Shown piece after piece: positions 45,801 through 52,625 of a stretch of 64,000 nucleotides of DNA; the stretch's first letter is position 1, and every line of letters starts with the position of its first letter. The DNA is from CAG-411 sp963643465 (GTDB taxonomy: Bacteria > Bacillota > Clostridia > Lachnospirales > Lachnospiraceae). The stretch covers positions 124,001 through 188,000 of the forward strand of contig CAVIJT010000001.1 in NCBI GenBank assembly GCA_963643465.1, read 5' to 3'. Both the position numbers and the translations under genes were made by a program. The notes under the pieces are model-generated. The model did no database searches. It saw nothing but the letters and a program-made list of their open reading frames with translations, and was not told where the DNA came from.

Positions 45801-48138
45801 TTCCATCTGTAGGCACTGCATATACTTTCACATCTCCATTCATTTTCTTGGTTACTACTCCCTTTGGGGAAACTGTCGCAATGCCCTCCACGGATGTATA
45901 CCACTGAATTTCTTTATCACTCACCACTTTCTCAGTCAATACATTTCCTTCTTCATCCGTAGTCTCTGCCACTTTCACAATCGTGTTTAAATTAACAGTA
46001 TCTTCTGTAGTGGCAAATTCCGTAACTTTCTGTCCATCTTTCGTAAGTTCTATACTAGAACATACTTTTTCTTCCCTATTGGCAGTATACGGAAGTACCG
46101 TATTATTATTTTGTATAAAAGTAAGTTTTGAAATATCTCCATAACTCACATAATCTCCCGCACCTTGCAATATATTATCTGATATATTAAATGTACTTTT
46201 TATACTTCCTTTGCTATCTGTGTTAATATAAAACACTCTCTCATTTACTGGTTTATCTCCTTCTGAAACCACCCCTGTATAATACCAATTTGGTGCATAA
46301 TAAGTATTCTTTTTAAAATTGTAAGAACTTACATTGGCACCTGCCACTGCACACAACGCAGACCACACACCATTTTTACTTTTACTCATTAGCCCTGCAT
46401 ATCGCTTGTAATTATAAATAGTATTCTGATTATAATTCACTCCCCGCGCCTCATCTGCTATGTCATAATATGCAAGATACCGCATTCCATTGTATAATTT
46501 CAAGGTATTCTTGTTAAATTCATAACAATCTGAAGCTGTATTTCCAATACTTTTCAAACAAATAAAATTGTTATCTTCCACCACACAGTCTAATGTTGCT
46601 AAATGATATGCCAACTGTGCATCCGAAAAAAACTGATTTTCACGAAATGTCATCTTTCCAAAGACAACATTCTGCTTTCCTAAATTTTCTTCTTTTCCCG
46701 TCATATAAATCTGATTCTTTTGCACAACAACCTCATTTGAATCTGTATTACTTGAATCAAAAATAGATCCCATTTGCCCCCATGTGGATATAATCTCAAT
46801 TATATTATTCTCCACCACACAATTCTTTACCGTTCCAAACGTCATAAATTTTGAATCAACTTCCATAATAAAATGGTTGCCTGCAACCCATATATCTTCT
46901 ACTTCATTAGAATCTGCATATCCAATACTAAAACACATGGTTCGATTTCCAATAATGTTTTTATACTTTAATTCCTCTGAATGCACAGTATTATTAATAA
47001 AACTTACTCTTTTTACATGCGCATCCTCATTATCCTGACTAAAAAAGCCAATCTGCTCATCTCTAGCATTTCCATATAATTCGCAGTTCATAAAAGTAAT
47101 ATCTTCTTCACCTTTGCACCAAATATCCAACACTCCAATATTGGCACCTCGATAAGTTCCAGACATTTGTTTCATCAAACAATCGTCTACGGTAACCCTG
47201 TAATTCCCACAATAACAACAAAAATTTGAATACTGCTTGTCCTCATAATAATATGCTGAATAGCTTTCCTGAGGTATAATAAGATCTACTTGATATACAT
47301 ACACATCACTACAATAAATCAAAGTAAACTGTCTCATATAATGATAAAGGTCTACTTCTCTTGCTTCTATGCGAAACATCCCAAAAAACATATGCTCCGA
47401 ATTGGTAACCTGAAAAAAGTGCTCTGTATACCCTTCTTCATCCCGATAATCATTATCTGTGAAAAGTACAGATTTTTCTCCCTGTCCTATAATATTCAAA
47501 TTCTTAGTATCTACACATATCTGATTCGTACACTTATATTCTCCCTCTGGTATGTACACAATTCCTCTAGCAATACTACTGTCCTCTGCTACCTTTTTTC
47601 CTGCATTAATCACTGCATAATTAATGGCTCCATTATCCTCATTCACACCATCACCAACAGCTCCAAACTGCTTCACATTCACAATAGCCCATTTCACTCC
47701 ATTGGCATCTGTATATGTGTCAGGCAGCATATTGGCATAAAGGCCATTAGAAAGTTCCACTCCACCAGTTTCCTGTTTTGCAGAAATCTCATAAGCTGCT
47801 GCTCCACCATCACCAACTGTATAATATCCCTTTGTACGAATAATCGCTCCTTCCTTCACCTTCTTATCTGTAGAAGCCACCAGTTCCTTCACCGTATCTA
47901 CAGTCAATGTTGTTTCTTCAGCATTATCTTTTCCATAATCAAATTCCTGCAAAAAAGAATAATCCATATCTTTGTATTTGCTTGTGTCTGCAATGGTGAG
48001 CGTATCTGGCACATCTACCTTCTGTGTCTCTGTATTCTCTCGATCTGCTGCTGCCTGCACCTTAGAAGACATAACGAACATACCTATGACGCAAAACAAT
48101 ATTGCTAATTTCCACAATCTACTCTTTCTTTTCCACAT
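42856..48138 (-). CDS. Giant secreted beta-helix protein with Ig-like, FN3 and BspA-type LRR domains
   Basis: About 1760 aa from the ATG at 48138, which opens a signal peptide (MWKRKSRLWKLAILFCVIGM ... VQAAA). Next comes a GDGGAAAYE tailspike-like module (about residue 109) and a pectate-lyase-type right-handed beta-helix (about 155–690, opening KQFGAVGDG). Three Big_2-like Ig domains follow (EWVSSNEKVATVSADGTI in one), then fibronectin-III-like and further Ig-like repeats. Two MBG-like repeats precede C-terminal BspA-type leucine-rich repeats (AIGAKAFKNCKKLKTVKIGT). No LPXTG motif, SLH domain or dockerin is visible. The frame stays open 132 bases upstream, but those residues are not a signal peptide. 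It is the second gene of the c-di-GMP riboswitch operon. Adhesion or polysaccharide binding is inferred. Confidence 0.88.
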   Translation of the reverse strand: MWKRKSRLWKLAILFCVIGMFVMSSKVQAAADRENTETQKVDVPDTLTIADTSKYKDMDYSFLQEFDYGKDNAEETTLTVDTVKELVASTDKKVKEGAIIRTKGYYTVGDGGAAAYEISAKQETGGVELSNGLYANMLPDTYTDANGVKWAIVNVKQFGAVGDGVNEDNGAINYAVINAGKKVAEDSSIARGIVYIPEGEYKCTNQICVDTKNLNIIGQGEKSVLFTDNDYRDEEGYTEHFFQVTNSEHMFFGMFRIEAREVDLYHYMRQFTLIYCSDVYVYQVDLIIPQESYSAYYYEDKQYSNFCCYCGNYRVTVDDCLMKQMSGTYRGANIGVLDIWCKGEEDITFMNCELYGNARDEQIGFFSQDNEDAHVKRVSFINNTVHSEELKYKNIIGNRTMCFSIGYADSNEVEDIWVAGNHFIMEVDSKFMTFGTVKNCVVENNIIEIISTWGQMGSIFDSSNTDSNEVVVQKNQIYMTGKEENLGKQNVVFGKMTFRENQFFSDAQLAYHLATLDCVVEDNNFICLKSIGNTASDCYEFNKNTLKLYNGMRYLAYYDIADEARGVNYNQNTIYNYKRYAGLMSKSKNGVWSALCAVAGANVSSYNFKKNTYYAPNWYYTGVVSEGDKPVNERVFYINTDSKGSIKSTFNISDNILQGAGDYVSYGDISKLTFIQNNNTVLPYTANREEKVCSSIELTKDGQKVTEFATTEDTVNLNTIVKVAETTDEEGNVLTEKVVSDKEIQWYTSVEGIATVSPKGVVTKKMNGDVKVYAVPTDGSGVFGVCTIHFQKKQATKIVTEKDIIELEPELKYYTDYKVLPEGASQDLEWVSSNEKVATVSADGTITGIGAGEAIVTATTLDGGNVSATIKVKVNALSVKKISLKPYHLEYEYTDIGATEQLEVSEYYPEGATNCSIGKWVSSDEEVATVDQKGKMTVVGQGKAWIYAYSTDGKCRGECAVSVQLPKIEKLSVEKVTDTTLELTWTTHPKAMGYFVYQWNNSTSTWDQVAELDPDQSNDTMTYRVSGLTANTSYKYKVNGFVYWWSSKAKEYINSPDVVVSTKTLSYMPVTSMNSDQSILSVQKGATTTGIIYFKPTTANNGKVDISIKSKDEKVASVTSVTSDSGKKVFTVKGVQYGITDIEVVVKDDWGLSLTIPVGVVTDKALPYGSAQAVEQDGNVKITFQALENEKELLAEGSMTGYMIRRTNGTAIYKDLKYIPADGSSSYSYTDETPLSDTSYNYTICPCYTDGTYYFNGYGNGNMTVNMPIGVFAESVVPEKSLYTVEVGSEQSISAKIGPEDVSRIALAWSSMSENIATVTRNKDVKKAGNKDYAIVKGVCVGATTILMETTDGSNLKSSATVVVTPGKINNLQTASNSEHVQLLWDCSEGVSGYCVYRWSESENQWKLRDTIQTNSYTDTEVEIGVIYQYKVAAYYNFNGVKYEGEQSDKILAVANGSNITTGNVSVTAEVRVRGYNGVYDGAEHEAVTMVGVLDTDVITYSEDGKNWSTSVPKLKNVSDSKVVYIALTRGGKTYYASVIARIEAKTLQGGDVTLQKTSGEWTGKKQIPNLVVKSSMSEEDYLTYNLGGFTNVGKYIVSVTGKGNYQGTLELKYTILLKKGSTYTVAGLKYKVTAQGKVSVVGVTNKKKTAITIKNTVSIGGKKCKITAIGAKAFKNCKKLKTVKIGTNVTSIGASAFVGNEKLTKVTIQSKKIKTIGKNAWKNANKEVVFYIPKSCEKTYKKLLSSKTGFKNTMQVEAN

Positions 48139-48176
48139 ACAACTATATTTCCTCTCATATTCATATTTTTCCACGC

Positions 48177-48224
48177 AAAAAGGCGGAAACGAACAACCAT
48201 TTCTAGTATATTCGCTCCCGCCTT
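48177..48224 (-). terminator. Internal hairpin/attenuator between the two beta-helix genes
   Basis: On the minus strand AAGGCGGGAGCGAA pairs with TTCGTTTCCGCCTT over 14 positions (two G-U pairs) with a 17-base loop, and runs into TTTTTGCG. It starts 25 bp after the first gene's stop and ends about 40 bp before the next ATG. It probably stops part of the transcripts and lowers expression of the downstream 1760-aa gene. Confidence 0.6.
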
Positions 48225-48248
48225 GTTTCGCAAGACTTTTCATCCTTA

Positions 48249-51227
48249 TTATTCTACATTTTCCATACAATAGGTAAGGCGTGTCTGCATAGTCACTTCT
48301 ACATTATTTTCATCCATATTATTTTCCAAAGATACCAAACCTAAACTCTGTCCATATAAACTTCGAACCCATTTATACTTTCCTACCTGATTATTTTTGA
48401 ATATAAAAATCTGTTCCGCATCATCTTTATCACCAATACCATAGCATAACAAACCTTTATTTTGGGACGAAACTTTATCACTACAAGAAATCACATTGTC
48501 CGAAACAGTCACTGCATGTCCATTTAGTTTGGCATGGAAACCAGCATACACAAAATATCCTTCCCAAGGAATACTTGCTTCCTCCCCGCTATCATCATAA
48601 TCATAAGAGAATACATTCTCACTAATAAGCGAGTCTGTATTAAGATTTGCATATACTGCAAAATTGTCTACTTTACCATTACTAGTTACCTTATTTTGGC
48701 TAAATTCTTCTACTTCTACTGCAACAGCAGCACATCCGCCAGCAAGATTAATGGTATTTCCAATGGCCTTTCCACCAAGATACATAAAATAGTACACATA
48801 TCCCTGACAATCAATATTATTGTTAATAAAAGTTCCATAACGCTTAAATACCTGCTGTACACCACCTTTGGAGTACACATTCTTAATTGTTACTCTATTA
48901 TCCTTTACGGTTACACCATCTCTTGTATCAAACACTACACCAGCATCATAGGAAACTGTATGCACAATATCAAAGGTATTGTCTGCAATCACACAATCCG
49001 ATACAGAACCAAATGTCATAAAGTTTGATGGCACTTCAGCCTTTACATAATTGTCCACAAATCGAACATTGGAAATTGCCTTTGATTCATCATAACCAAT
49101 CGTAATTGCCATTGTCTTCTTACTTACATTAGATGCAGAAGAAGCATACATATTATTATTTGCTATATATACATCTGTAATTGCTGCATTTGCTCCTTTC
49201 TGTGTAAAAATTCCAAGCATCTCATCATGTGCATTCTGTCTCATTGTACAATTCGTAATAGTGGCTCCAGAACAACCGCTACTCCACATGTCAATAATTC
49301 CCAGACTTGCTCCACGTTCTACACATCCCATCTGCTCCATCAAGCAATTATCAATAGTAATATCATGCCATCCTGTATATAAAGTTACATTTGTGTACTG
49401 ACGATCTGTGTTACCATCGTAAGCAATTACATTTTCCTTTACAGAAAATTCACAGTTTGTAATCTGAATACGATTTGCATACATAACACTACACTGCCGA
49501 TAGTACGCCACACCTTTTGTCTCTCTTGCTTCTACTCGAAAATTATCTAAGCTAATATCATCGCCTGTAATGGTAATAAAATGTTCATCCCCCTTATAAC
49601 CATTATCTGTATATAGAATAGTTGCGTTTCCATTTCCTTGAATTGTATAGTTATTTCCACCTATATTTATTTTACTAGCACAACGATATTCTCCTGATGG
49701 TATATTAAGTATTCCTCCATCATATTGATCAATTACCCCCAAAGCCTCATTAAATCTTTCTGCATCATCGTTGTATTCTATATTAGAAGTATTGTAAATA
49801 ATCTCTTCACATACTCCTGCTCCTAATTGTTTCAGATTAATGGTATCATTTTCTACTATATAATTCACATATTGACCTGTAGCTGTTACAAAAGAGGTAA
49901 AGTTACCACCCGTTCCGCGAAAACTCACTTTATAGGTAGCTGCACCGCCATCTCCGACTTTGTAAAAACCACGAGTTTTAATAACGGTTCCTAACGAATA
50001 AATCTCTTTTAAATTTTTCATATCTTCCACAGTATCAACAATGACTTCTGTTTCATCACTCTCTACTGCGCCATTTACTCTGCTATTTTCCACATTTACA
50101 TTATAAATTTCTCCATATACAGTCCAAAATGCACATGGTTTTGTAATTGCAATCCAACGTATATCTTCATCTTCGTTTAATTGCTTCTGCACATCAGATC
50201 CAACAGTTACAATCATGCTCCTAACCGTTTCTTCCCCATAAACACTCTTTTCTCCTGTAATAGTTCCCATTCCTCCGTAAGACCAAGAACAATTTGAAAT
50301 CTCACTTAAATCTGTAGGACATTGGTCACCTACTGATAAAATCCGAAAAAACGCTTGACATGTACTTGTTGGTGTTGCTGTCGGTGGTACTGTTGGCTCC
50401 ACTGTTGCTGTTACTGTCGGTGTTACCGTTGGCTCCACTGTTGCCTTTGTAGCTACATTGCCAACTGTTCCATATATATCTTCTTCCTCTACCTCTTCTT
50501 CATATATATCTTCTTCATATATATCCTCTTCATATACATCTTCCTCTGATACGATTTCTCCGTATACTTGATAGTACATTCCTACCTTTCTCTCTGCAAA
50601 CCAACGAATGGTTTCACCTTCATTCAATTTACGTTTTGTCTCTTCTGGTATGCTCACTATCGCTTCTGTAACAGAATCTTCATCTCCTATGACAGTTTGC
50701 TCCTTACTGATAGTTCCCCATCCGCCCCAATACATACTTGTATTAGCAAAATCATCAAAACTTTCTGGCATTTCCTGATCTCGTTTTACTAACCAATAAC
50801 CTCCCTGATAGGTTTTTACTGGTTCAGGGGTTGGTGTTACTTCCACCTCTTCTACAATCTCACCATATACCTGATAATACATTCCTACCTTTCTCTCTGC
50901 AAACCAACGAATGGTTTCACCTTCCTCTAATTTGCGGGTTGTCTCTTCCGGTATGCTCACTATTGATTCTGTAACAGAATCTTCGTCTCCTATGACAGTT
51001 TGCTTCTTACTGATGGTTCCCCATCCGCCCCAATACATACTTGCATTATCCAAATCATCAAAATTCTCTGGTACTTCCTGACCTCTTTTCAACAACCAAT
51101 AACCGCCTTGATAAGTTTTCTCTGAAGTTGCTGCATAGCTTTGCATTTCTCCAGTTCCCATAGGTGTAAGTATCATAACTACACTCATTATTACTGCTAC
51201 TACTGTTTTCTTAAGATGACTTTTCAT
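48249..51227 (-). CDS. Secreted beta-helix protein with triplicated N-terminal domain
   Basis: A 992-aa exported protein. It has a signal peptide (about 1–33, ending SYAA). Two nearly identical units of a domain I do not recognise (about 38–124 and 139–225) carry MYWGGWGTIS, IRWFAERKVGMYY and VYGEI. An acidic EED/DIY repeat (231–253), a Pro/Thr linker (262–289) and a third, diverged unit (about 290–374, YGGMGTITGE, IRWIA, VYGEI) follow. Next come a GFYKVGDGGAATYKVS module (about 420–435) and a pectate-lyase-like beta-helix to the end. No wall-sorting motif is seen. AAAGGGGG precedes the ATG. It is the first gene behind the c-di-GMP-I riboswitch and is paralogous to the next gene over the beta-helix. 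An adhesin or glycan-active role is inferred. Confidence 0.88.
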   Translation of the reverse strand: MKSHLKKTVVAVIMSVVMILTPMGTGEMQSYAATSEKTYQGGYWLLKRGQEVPENFDDLDNASMYWGGWGTISKKQTVIGDEDSVTESIVSIPEETTRKLEEGETIRWFAERKVGMYYQVYGEIVEEVEVTPTPEPVKTYQGGYWLVKRDQEMPESFDDFANTSMYWGGWGTISKEQTVIGDEDSVTEAIVSIPEETKRKLNEGETIRWFAERKVGMYYQVYGEIVSEEDVYEEDIYEEDIYEEEVEEEDIYGTVGNVATKATVEPTVTPTVTATVEPTVPPTATPTSTCQAFFRILSVGDQCPTDLSEISNCSWSYGGMGTITGEKSVYGEETVRSMIVTVGSDVQKQLNEDEDIRWIAITKPCAFWTVYGEIYNVNVENSRVNGAVESDETEVIVDTVEDMKNLKEIYSLGTVIKTRGFYKVGDGGAATYKVSFRGTGGNFTSFVTATGQYVNYIVENDTINLKQLGAGVCEEIIYNTSNIEYNDDAERFNEALGVIDQYDGGILNIPSGEYRCASKINIGGNNYTIQGNGNATILYTDNGYKGDEHFITITGDDISLDNFRVEARETKGVAYYRQCSVMYANRIQITNCEFSVKENVIAYDGNTDRQYTNVTLYTGWHDITIDNCLMEQMGCVERGASLGIIDMWSSGCSGATITNCTMRQNAHDEMLGIFTQKGANAAITDVYIANNNMYASSASNVSKKTMAITIGYDESKAISNVRFVDNYVKAEVPSNFMTFGSVSDCVIADNTFDIVHTVSYDAGVVFDTRDGVTVKDNRVTIKNVYSKGGVQQVFKRYGTFINNNIDCQGYVYYFMYLGGKAIGNTINLAGGCAAVAVEVEEFSQNKVTSNGKVDNFAVYANLNTDSLISENVFSYDYDDSGEEASIPWEGYFVYAGFHAKLNGHAVTVSDNVISCSDKVSSQNKGLLCYGIGDKDDAEQIFIFKNNQVGKYKWVRSLYGQSLGLVSLENNMDENNVEVTMQTRLTYCMENVE
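50469..50537 (-). repeat. Short acidic-codon tandem repeat
   Basis: Within the 992-aa gene a 15-bp unit coding DIYEE-like residues is repeated, with variants, several times (residues 231–253). It forms a low-complexity acidic linker between the second and third N-terminal units. Such short in-frame repeats can change copy number and so linker length. Confidence 0.6.
50553..51116 (-). repeat. 303-bp tandem duplication inside the 992-aa gene
   Basis: Two domain units lie head to tail with a period of 303 bp (101 codons). More than 40 consecutive bases are identical, for example the stretches starting at 50576 and 50879. High DNA identity indicates a recent duplication, in contrast to the diverged third unit at about 50106–50360. 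Confidence 0.85.
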
Positions 51228-51299
51228 AAATTTGTCCCCCTTTAAATCATCTATACGAAACTGTTCCCACTATTTCACCATTCTCCGATTCTTTTTATG

Positions 51300-51341
51300 G
51301 AACAAAAGAGAGCCTATCTGCAAACGCAAATAGGCCCTCTT
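51300..51341 (-). terminator. Riboswitch expression-platform terminator
   Basis: On the minus strand AAGAGGGCCTATTTGC pairs with GCAGATAGGCTCTCTT (two G-U pairs) around a 4-base loop at 51306–51341 and runs into TTTTGTT. The stem can be extended outwards with a few mismatches. It lies about 30 bases after the aptamer and before the gene's ribosome site, the usual arrangement for a transcription-terminating riboswitch. Confidence 0.7.
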
Positions 51342-51365
51342 GTACCATTAATTTAAAACAAAAAA

Positions 51366-51455
51366 CTTACATTCGGTAACCGGCTATCATAGATTTCTCC
51401 TTAGACCCTTGGCTTTGCGCCACCCTCTTTCAAGGGATTTGCTATTATCGTGTTC
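51366..51455 (-). promoter_or_regulatory. Cyclic di-GMP-I (GEMM-I) riboswitch aptamer
   Basis: The minus strand carries the GEMM-I consensus in order. AATAGCAAATCC is followed by a stem capped by GAAA (CCCTTGAAAGAGGG), then GGCGCAAAGCC, the GGGTCTAAGG receptor region, and ATGATAGCCGGTTACC closing the second stem. GEMM-I RNAs bind cyclic di-GMP. It is followed within 30 bases by a terminator hairpin and then by the 992-aa beta-helix gene. Whether ligand turns expression on or off cannot be decided by eye. Confidence 0.93.
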
Positions 51456-51485
51456 ATTTCGTATATTCAATTTCTTTTGTTATAT

Positions 51486-51514
51486 TTATCATATCACATA
51501 TAATCTTTCGACAA
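51486..51514 (-). promoter_or_regulatory. Promoter of the riboswitch operon with overlapping Spo0A-box sequence
   Basis: On the minus strand TTGTCG (51509–51514) and TGATAA (51486–51491) are 17 bases apart, placing the start about 25 bases before the aptamer. The -35 is part of TGTCGAA (51507–51513), a perfect match to the Spo0A binding box. A Spo0A-type regulator could therefore act here. The site is only 7 bases long, so chance is possible. Confidence 0.55.
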
Positions 51515-51565
51515 AATAGGACAATAGTTTCATTTCTTATTTGTGCTGCCCGTAACAGTATTGTT

Positions 51566-52615
51566 TTAAGAACAACTTAATCGACTAATGAATCGATCCC
51601 ATCCCACATGCTTTTTTATAAAATCTACAACATATCCTACTACCAGTGATAATACTATAATTACCGCTACCACCAAAATACTATTCTTTAACATATAGAT
51701 ATATTTACTTGTTCCCCAATAACAATAGATTAAAGAATGTACATAAAAAATATTGCCAGACTGTTTTCCCATATACAAAAAGAATTTTTTCACTACCGCT
51801 GCTTTACAAACAATAGGAAACCATAAAAATGCAAACGGAAGTAACACAGCCGAATCTAAAAGGGGATTGTACTCATGAGTTACAAAAATCCGAACAATTG
51901 CCCATACTACTACAGCCAAAATCGCAATACCATATGTAAGCCACGAATTACCAATCTCTACCTCCCTAATTTTGAAATTGTCTTTTGCATTGGCTAATGC
52001 TACTCCTAATAAAATGGCAGTTCCGTATTGCAAATAGGAGTTGGGTACTAAAATACCAATTGCTACAAAAGGAATAAATGCCCAATTACTCATTTTGCTG
52101 TAAATCCACTGCACAAATGGAAGCACGATTACAATAAGGATGGCAAGTCCCATATACCACCAAGTTTGATTAAGAGTATACCTTCCTCCACCGTATATCA
52201 AATCCGACAACCCCAACATATTAATCATCGCATGAACTACTGCATTTATACCATTTCCATATACAATAGTTAATCCTAAGGACCCTTTCCCCATCGTTAC
52301 GCATATAATCTGTTTTGCCAAGGCAACCATAAATGCTAGCACAAAAAACGGAATATACGATCCATATAACTTCACTAAACGATTTTTTATAAAACATATC
52401 CCATTGGTTTTATGAAGATTATAAATTTTATCTAATCCATAGGCTGATATAAATGCAAACACCGTAACTCCAAAATTCCCCAAATATTCTCCAACAAACT
52501 TACTATGGGGTATCAAGGTAACTACATACTCATCCCCTAGCAATGCCACCGCATGATAATAGACAATTGTTAGGATTGCAACTCCTTTTAGCAATAAACT
52601 CTCTTCTTTTGACAT
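51566..52615 (-). CDS. Acyltransferase-3 family membrane protein
   Basis: A 349-aa protein with about ten membrane helices. Its start shows the family pattern (LLLKGVAILTIVYYHAVALL with the His), then FGVTVFAFISAYGLDKIY, and a late segment with GKQSGNIFYVHSLIYCYWGT. It is more distant from the other acyltransferases in this window. AAGGAG lies before the ATG, and it is 10 bp after the large membrane protein gene. It is the last gene of the right-hand glycan run, before the riboswitch promoter. The substrate is unknown. Confidence 0.8.
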   Translation of the reverse strand: MSKEESLLLKGVAILTIVYYHAVALLGDEYVVTLIPHSKFVGEYLGNFGVTVFAFISAYGLDKIYNLHKTNGICFIKNRLVKLYGSYIPFFVLAFMVALAKQIICVTMGKGSLGLTIVYGNGINAVVHAMINMLGLSDLIYGGGRYTLNQTWWYMGLAILIVIVLPFVQWIYSKMSNWAFIPFVAIGILVPNSYLQYGTAILLGVALANAKDNFKIREVEIGNSWLTYGIAILAVVVWAIVRIFVTHEYNPLLDSAVLLPFAFLWFPIVCKAAVVKKFFLYMGKQSGNIFYVHSLIYCYWGTSKYIYMLKNSILVVAVIIVLSLVVGYVVDFIKKHVGWDRFISRLSCS

Positions 52616-52625
52616 ATATTTCTCC

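Noticed and set aside
47290..48108. 272-codon plus-strand open frame opposite the beta-helix gene
   Set aside because: Entirely antisense to the signal-peptide and beta-helix part of the 1760-aa gene; Ile/His/Cys-rich shadow with no ribosome site.
48139..48270. Longer N-terminus for the 1760-aa protein
   Set aside because: The extra 44 residues precede a good signal peptide, overlap the attenuator hairpin and touch the end of the upstream gene.
50355..50549. Cys/Trp/Ile-rich small plus-strand frame
   Set aside because: It is the reverse reading of the Pro/Thr and acidic repeat linkers of the 992-aa gene.
50469..51116. CRISPR array
   Set aside because: The repeats are in-frame coding repeats of 303 bp and 15 bp inside a gene, without spacer structure; no array exists elsewhere in the window.
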